Positions 29,484 to 30,219 of a stretch of 30,219 bases of DNA are shown here, piece after piece; the first letter of the stretch is position 1, and every line of letters begins with the position of its first letter. A program made the translations under genes and the position numbers. Origin of the DNA: a virus. The notes under the pieces were generated by a model. The model worked only from the letters and a program-made list of their open reading frames with translations. It made no database searches and was not told the origin of the DNA. Where the stretch lies: IMG/VR virus record IMGVR_UViG_3300034375_001773, positions 1 to 30,219 of that record; one strand, 5' to 3'.

Positions 29484-29674
29484 TCTGGTACAACATCCCA
29501 ACCAATCCATTCAGTATAATAACATATCTGTTTGGCATCAGGTTCATCATACAAATCATCACGCTCTAAATTATCTGCCATATTACGAAGCTCATCATCA
29601 GTACAATCGTCTGCTACACGGCGTGTGACCTCGTATTCAACCGTAGTATTTAAACGTATCTTAACTGTCTTCAT
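29468..29674 (-). CDS. Small acidic protein (68 aa)
   Basis: MKTVKIRLNTTVEYEVTRRVADDCTDDELRNMADNL, then ERDDLYDEPDAKQICYYTEWIGWDVVPEELEQ. A short beta pair (KTVKIRLNTTVEYEV) precedes an acidic helix. No family recognised. Both ends lie in the junction cassette (GGAGTTAGAACAATGA), with four-base overlaps to both neighbours, and the protein ends in ELEQ as its neighbours do. Confidence 0.7.
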   Translation of the reverse strand: MKTVKIRLNTTVEYEVTRRVADDCTDDELRNMADNLERDDLYDEPDAKQICYYTEWIGWDVVPEELEQ

Positions 29675-29686
29675 TGTTCTAACTCC
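29671..29686 (-). promoter_or_regulatory. Gene-junction cassette GGAGTTAGAACAATGA, copy 3
   Basis: Same 16 bases as the copies at 29139 and 29468. It closes the HhH-like gene and starts the 68-residue gene at 29674. Confidence 0.9.
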
Positions 29687-30219
29687 ATAATTGCAGTGAC
29701 GTGATACTTAGACACAGCATCACCAGTTGGCAAGGACTTATTCATACCACCCTTGTCAGCTACGTAGTTACACCACGTGTTCCACCAGTACTCGGCACCT
29801 CTGCGTCTACACAGCTTAACGTAGTCACGTATCTTGCGGCGGCGTAGCTCAGGCTTGACCTTCTTGTTAAGCAGCAAGCTATCTTCGGACCGTCCGAGCA
29901 TACGAATGTTGTGGCGATCCAGACAAGCCACCTCAAAGCCGCACATCTGTGCAATGAAACCCGCCTTGACCATACCGATAGACGGAATAGCCACAAACAA
30001 ATCGACAGCCTCTTGAGCACCATCAATAGTGTCCTTGCCATACTGCTGAGCGATGGCGTTGATCTCTTCGTGCAAGCGCTGGGCGTTAGCCTTGGCATAC
30101 TCTATGCCTTGCGCCTTGGTACTGGACACCCACTTGCTGTGGATGCCCTCCGCTTTAATAGATACACGCTGTTGTATGACACGTGAGAGTGGCATATTGA
30201 TTGTGCATAGGGTGAACTC
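29671..30219 (-). CDS. HhH-GPD glycosylase-like DNA-binding protein, probably N-terminally cut by the window (at least 174 aa)
   Basis: Counted from the ATG at 30195, residues 70-96 read IPSIGMVKAGFIAQMCGF then EVACLDRHN. This resembles the helix-hairpin-helix and Asp region of endonuclease III (LPGVGRKTA ... VDTH), with D93 in the place of the catalytic Asp and K77 one residue away from the Lys position. A basic helix RRRKIRDYVKLCRRRGAEYWWNTWC follows at about 118-142. It may be a small HhH DNA-binding or glycosylase-derived protein; activity is uncertain. The frame stays open to the window edge, and no Shine-Dalgarno precedes the ATG at 30195, so the true start may lie outside. It ends MELEQ in a junction cassette. 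Confidence 0.55.
   Translation of the reverse strand, partial: EFTLCTINMPLSRVIQQRVSIKAEGIHSKWVSSTKAQGIEYAKANAQRLHEEINAIAQQYGKDTIDGAQEAVDLFVAIPSIGMVKAGFIAQMCGFEVACLDRHNIRMLGRSEDSLLLNKKVKPELRRRKIRDYVKLCRRRGAEYWWNTWCNYVADKGGMNKSLPTGDAVSKYHVTAIMELEQ
29880..29897 (+). repeat. 18-base palindromic repeat, copy 3
   Basis: TATCTTCGGACCGTCCGA on the plus strand, inside the minus-strand HhH-like gene. The central palindrome TCGGAC-C-GTCCGA is intact. The outer bases differ from copies 1 and 2. Confidence 0.9.

Noticed and set aside
1-30219. tRNA genes
   Set aside because: No cloverleaf or T-arm pattern (GTTCRAATC type) was seen by eye, and intergenic gaps are too short to hold one. A dedicated scan would be needed to be sure.

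Overview
The window is a piece of a tailed double-stranded DNA phage genome, most likely a short-tailed phage of a marine alphaproteobacterium. The type is suggested by the replication set: a family A DNA polymerase with a DnaJ-like cysteine finger between exonuclease and polymerase domains (the hallmark described for the SAR116 phage HMO-2011 group), a B12-dependent ribonucleotide reductase, ThyX, MazG, T7-type endonuclease I and a separate primase and helicase. Family and host are inferences from protein features; no database search was run.

Layout. Two arms converge. The plus strand (1-14498) is a late structural arm: the end of a tail-chaperone-like gene, a tail fibre, a second chaperone-like gene, a small DUF6127-type membrane protein, a 1656-residue virion protein, a lytic-transglycosylase-like protein, a small acidic virion protein and two very large, presumably ejected, internal virion proteins. 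A bidirectional terminator at about 14496-14526 separates it from the minus-strand arm (30219 down to 14533).

The minus arm reads from right to left. First comes a block of about 14 tiny, overlapping, mostly unrecognised genes (30219-26248), interrupted by a UUCG-loop hairpin near 27280. Then come integrase, primase, ThyX, a two-helix membrane protein, helicase, DNA polymerase, an SSB-like protein, a Cas4-like nuclease, endonuclease I, two small genes, MazG, class II ribonucleotide reductase, a DUF1289 protein, endonuclease VII, DUF3310 and a last small helical gene. Most genes overlap by 1 to 26 bases and carry a Shine-Dalgarno sequence inside the preceding gene, so translational coupling is the rule. 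Three near-consensus sigma-70 promoters on the minus strand (14773-14801, 15468-15495, 20384-20412) subdivide the arm.

How it works together: ThyX, ribonucleotide reductase and MazG adjust nucleotide pools. Primase, helicase, polymerase and the SSB-like protein form the replisome, and the three nucleases would resolve and recycle DNA. The integrase suggests, but does not prove, a temperate or formerly temperate lifestyle. Points most worth a second look are an 18-base palindromic sequence present three times across both arms, the polymerase finger, the isolated promoter-driven gene beside the terminator, and the repeated gene-junction cassette near 29.1-29.7 kb. There is no stretch over 300 bases without a gene, and I saw no tRNA, rRNA, CRISPR array or insertion sequence.
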